Shown here: positions 16,020 through 17,497 of the stretch, piece by piece
Layout of the letters: each line of letters begins with the position of its first letter
Numbering within the stretch: the stretch's first letter is position 1
DNA from: Intestinibacter sp.
GTDB lineage: Bacteria > Bacillota > Clostridia > Peptostreptococcales > Peptostreptococcaceae
DNA: 17,497 nucleotides
NCBI RefSeq assembly: GCF_022780145.1
Contig: NZ_JALEXO010000189.1
Coordinates: forward strand, 1 to 17,497
Direction of reading: 5' to 3'
Notes under the pieces: model-generated
The model's input: only the letters and a program-made list of their open reading frames with translations
Databases searched by the model: none
What the model was told of the DNA's origin: nothing
Position numbers and translations under genes: made by a program

Positions 16020-16034
16020 TTATAATCATTATCA
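16020..16034. promoter_or_regulatory. Fur/PerR-like box just downstream of the SorC-gene promoter
   Basis: TTATAATCATTATCA is a 7-1-7 inverted repeat. It differs at one position from the PerR box TTATAATNATTATAA and, read on the minus strand as TGATAATGATTATAA, at one position from the Fur box TGATAATNATTATCA. It begins about 5 nt after the predicted transcription start, where a bound repressor would block transcription. AT-rich background raises the chance of coincidence. Confidence 0.45.
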
Positions 16035-16045
16035 ATATGCTTAAA

Positions 16046-16074
16046 ATTATATCATAACTAAAAAACAATGTCAT
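16046..16074 (-). promoter_or_regulatory. SigA-type promoter of the SorC-type regulator gene
   Basis: On the minus strand ATGACA (16074-16069) is followed after 17 nt by a perfect TATAAT (16051-16046). Transcription would start near 16039, leaving an AT-rich leader of about 180 nt before the ATG at 15855. Confidence 0.6.
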
Positions 16075-16127
16075 TTGACATTATTTCGTACAGACTTTCT
16101 AGTTTTACTCTAATTAAATTTATCCTC

Positions 16128-16160
16128 AAAATAAAAAGTGAGCTCCTAACTAGAACCCAC
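16128..16160 (-). terminator. Rho-independent terminator of the isomerase/YjbQ operon
   Basis: On the minus strand GTGGGTTCT (16160-16152) pairs with AGGAGCTCAC (16147-16138), using some G-T pairs and a short loop, and is followed by TTTTTATTTT. It lies about 57 nt past the YjbQ stop codon. Confidence 0.75.
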
Positions 16161-16216
16161 CTTTCATATATAAATTCAATACTATTTTCTAAATTATGCA
16201 CAATATCTCGATAGTA

Positions 16217-16744
16217 TTATGCTTCTTCTCCAATTATTATTATTTTACATTTTCTTTGTCTTGAGCGAGTGCGGTCAAAATCAACAAAGTAAATATATCC
16301 TGTAGTACCAACACCTAATTTTCCATCAGCTACTTCAAAAGTTTCACTAGAACCTAATATAGTTGATTTTAAGTGAGCGTCACAGTTAAATAATTGCGTT
16401 CTGTCTCCTCCTGGAAGATATTTTTCAGCATCTGGCCAAGATTCAACTGCTTGGTAGTGTTTTTCACCTGGGTAAGTGTATTGACCGTAATCAGTTTGGT
16501 CTGGGATTATTTTTGAAAGAACGTTGTTTAAGTCAACTTGTAAAAATTCATCTCCATCTTCTGTATAATCGTGAACGAATTCTTCAAAGAATACTGAACA
16601 AGTTGTATGTGCTGTTAAAACTGTGCATATACCTTCTTTTACTCCACTTTTAGCTATTGCTTCTTTAACTTGTGGTGTTATATCAAAATAACTTGGAGTT
16701 TTTCCATGTGATGTAAGTTCTATTTGTTCTTTATATAATTTCAT
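16217..16744 (-). CDS. YjbQ (UPF0047) family protein
   Basis: A 175-residue cytoplasmic protein of the YjbQ/UPF0047 family. Family motifs are HTTCSVFFEE (His46 to Glu55), FNCDAHLKSTILGSS (His124) and DGKLGVGTTGYIYFVDFDR. YjbQ proteins are annotated as secondary thiamine-phosphate synthases from genetic complementation, but their physiological role is unsettled. At about 175 residues it is longer than the common 130-140, with the extra length in residues about 70-115. Where many members have GTWQ, this one has GTTG. Its ATG lies 1 nt after the isomerase stop codon, so the two are translationally linked, and a tight pairing with a sugar-phosphate isomerase suggests a carbohydrate-related role rather than thiamine synthesis. 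That role is inference. Confidence 0.88.
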   Translation of the reverse strand: MKLYKEQIELTSHGKTPSYFDITPQVKEAIAKSGVKEGICTVLTAHTTCSVFFEEFVHDYTEDGDEFLQVDLNNVLSKIIPDQTDYGQYTYPGEKHYQAVESWPDAEKYLPGGDRTQLFNCDAHLKSTILGSSETFEVADGKLGVGTTGYIYFVDFDRTRSRQRKCKIIIIGEEA

Positions 16745-16745
16745 A

Positions 16746-17441
16746 TTATTTACCTGCCTTTTCGTTTTGTAATTTTATAACTGCATCTGCCCATTCTTGG
16801 ATTCTACCTGCTGGACTTGGAGCCTTTAATATTCCGCTAGTTGCTCCTGTTCCGTCAGCACCTAATTTTAATATATGATAAACATCATCTGCTGTAGATA
16901 CACCTGAAGCTATCATAACTAATACATCTGGGTTTGCTTCGTGAAGTTTTTCTATAGTTTCTACCATGTAACTATCGTCTGCTACTGTACCTGTTCCGAT
17001 TAATTCTGTTGGTTCAGCTAATAATATTTCTGGGTTTAATTTAGATATAGCAACTGCTTCTGCAACTGAATCTGCACATGCTATTACTATTAATCCTAAT
17101 TCTTTAGCTCTGTTTATAGTTGCTGATAATTGGCTTATTGTCATAGCGTGTTCTGCATGATTTAGGAAAACTGCTTCTGCTCCAGCTTCTTTTAGAGATT
17201 CCCCTAAAACATGTCCCATTCCACGACCTGGAGTTAGAGGATCCATATGTTGAGCTGTAACTATTATGTTTTCTGTGTTTTCTTTTATGTAACGAATATC
17301 AGCAAATGGGCAAGTAAAGTATATTTGGATTCCTGTTTCTTTTGCTACTTTATCTGCTGCTTTAGCTAATTCTAAGCTTTTTTCTCCATATAAATATGAT
17401 TTTGGATTTACTACTAAAAATGGTGTTTGAGCCTTTGCCAT
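16746..17441 (-). CDS. Archaeal-type triose-phosphate isomerase-like protein
   Basis: A 231-residue TIM-barrel isomerase. The TIM catalytic residues are all in place: Lys14 in VNPKSY, His95 in LNHAEHAM and Glu143 in AEPTELIGTG. The phosphate-binding end (IASGVSTADDV, GADGTGATSGILKA) is also kept. The short length and the LNHAE and EPTELIGTG forms match archaeal TIM rather than the roughly 250-residue bacterial glycolytic enzyme, whose motifs are GHSERR and EPVWAIGTG. It is therefore probably not the housekeeping enzyme but an isomerase for another short sugar phosphate in a catabolic operon. ATG 17441 follows AAGGGGG. It heads an operon with the YjbQ gene; any genes upstream are outside the window, and 17442-17497 shows no gene. 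Confidence 0.85.
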   Translation of the reverse strand: MAKAQTPFLVVNPKSYLYGEKSLELAKAADKVAKETGIQIYFTCPFADIRYIKENTENIIVTAQHMDPLTPGRGMGHVLGESLKEAGAEAVFLNHAEHAMTISQLSATINRAKELGLIVIACADSVAEAVAISKLNPEILLAEPTELIGTGTVADDSYMVETIEKLHEANPDVLVMIASGVSTADDVYHILKLGADGTGATSGILKAPSPAGRIQEWADAVIKLQNEKAGK

Positions 17442-17497
17442 TTCTATACCCCCTTGATTTTTGTATTAATTTCTATCTATATATATTGATTTTTTAT

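Overview
The window is low-GC, AT-rich DNA with strong AGGAGG/GGGGG-type ribosome binding sites, occasional TTG starts and compact hairpin terminators. With corrinoid methyl-transfer genes, a GPH-type symporter and PucR-, SorC- and LysR-type regulators, it looks like a chromosome segment of an anaerobic Clostridia species, perhaps Peptostreptococcaceae (inferred from gene content, not from a marker gene). I see no rRNA, tRNA, insertion sequence, phage gene or CRISPR array.

Layout. (1) 1-1392, minus: the N-terminal 464 residues of a secreted BspA-like leucine-rich-repeat protein that runs off the window. (2) 1505-3431: an aspartate/glutamate racemase family gene divergent from a LysR regulator. 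(3) 3448-10964, minus: a corrinoid-dependent methyl-transfer locus. In transcription order it encodes a corrinoid protein, a GPH/MFS symporter, a UROD-family methyltransferase, a methyltetrahydrofolate:corrinoid methyltransferase, a hairpin terminator, an arylamine N-acetyltransferase, a reductive activator of corrinoid proteins (N-terminal [2Fe-2S] plus ASKHA domain) and a DUF1638 protein. (4) 11281-14427, plus: two tandem paralogous PucR/CdaR-type regulators, divergent from the methyl-transfer locus. (5) 14483-14758: a small unknown protein. (6) 14854-16160: a SorC-type regulator with an unusually structured upstream region. (7) 16217-17441: an operon of an archaeal-type triose-phosphate-isomerase-like enzyme and a YjbQ-family protein.

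How they work together. The central locus has every part of a demethylating system. The symporter brings in a methylated compound, and the UROD-family enzyme moves its methyl group to Co(I) of the corrinoid protein. The second methyltransferase passes the methyl to tetrahydrofolate for the Wood-Ljungdahl or another one-carbon route. The activator re-reduces corrinoid that has oxidised to Co(II). The two PucR-type proteins are the obvious candidate sensors, and a repeated TATTGTATA motif in the shared 316-bp intergenic region is a possible operator. The methyl donor cannot be read from sequence. UROD-family methyltransferases in acetogens often act on methoxylated aromatics, but a GPH-type transporter and an embedded arylamine N-acetyltransferase make the substrate question open and interesting. 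At the right end, the SorC regulator probably senses a phosphorylated sugar related to the isomerase operon beside it. Its own promoter carries a Fur/PerR-like box and five degenerate repeats.
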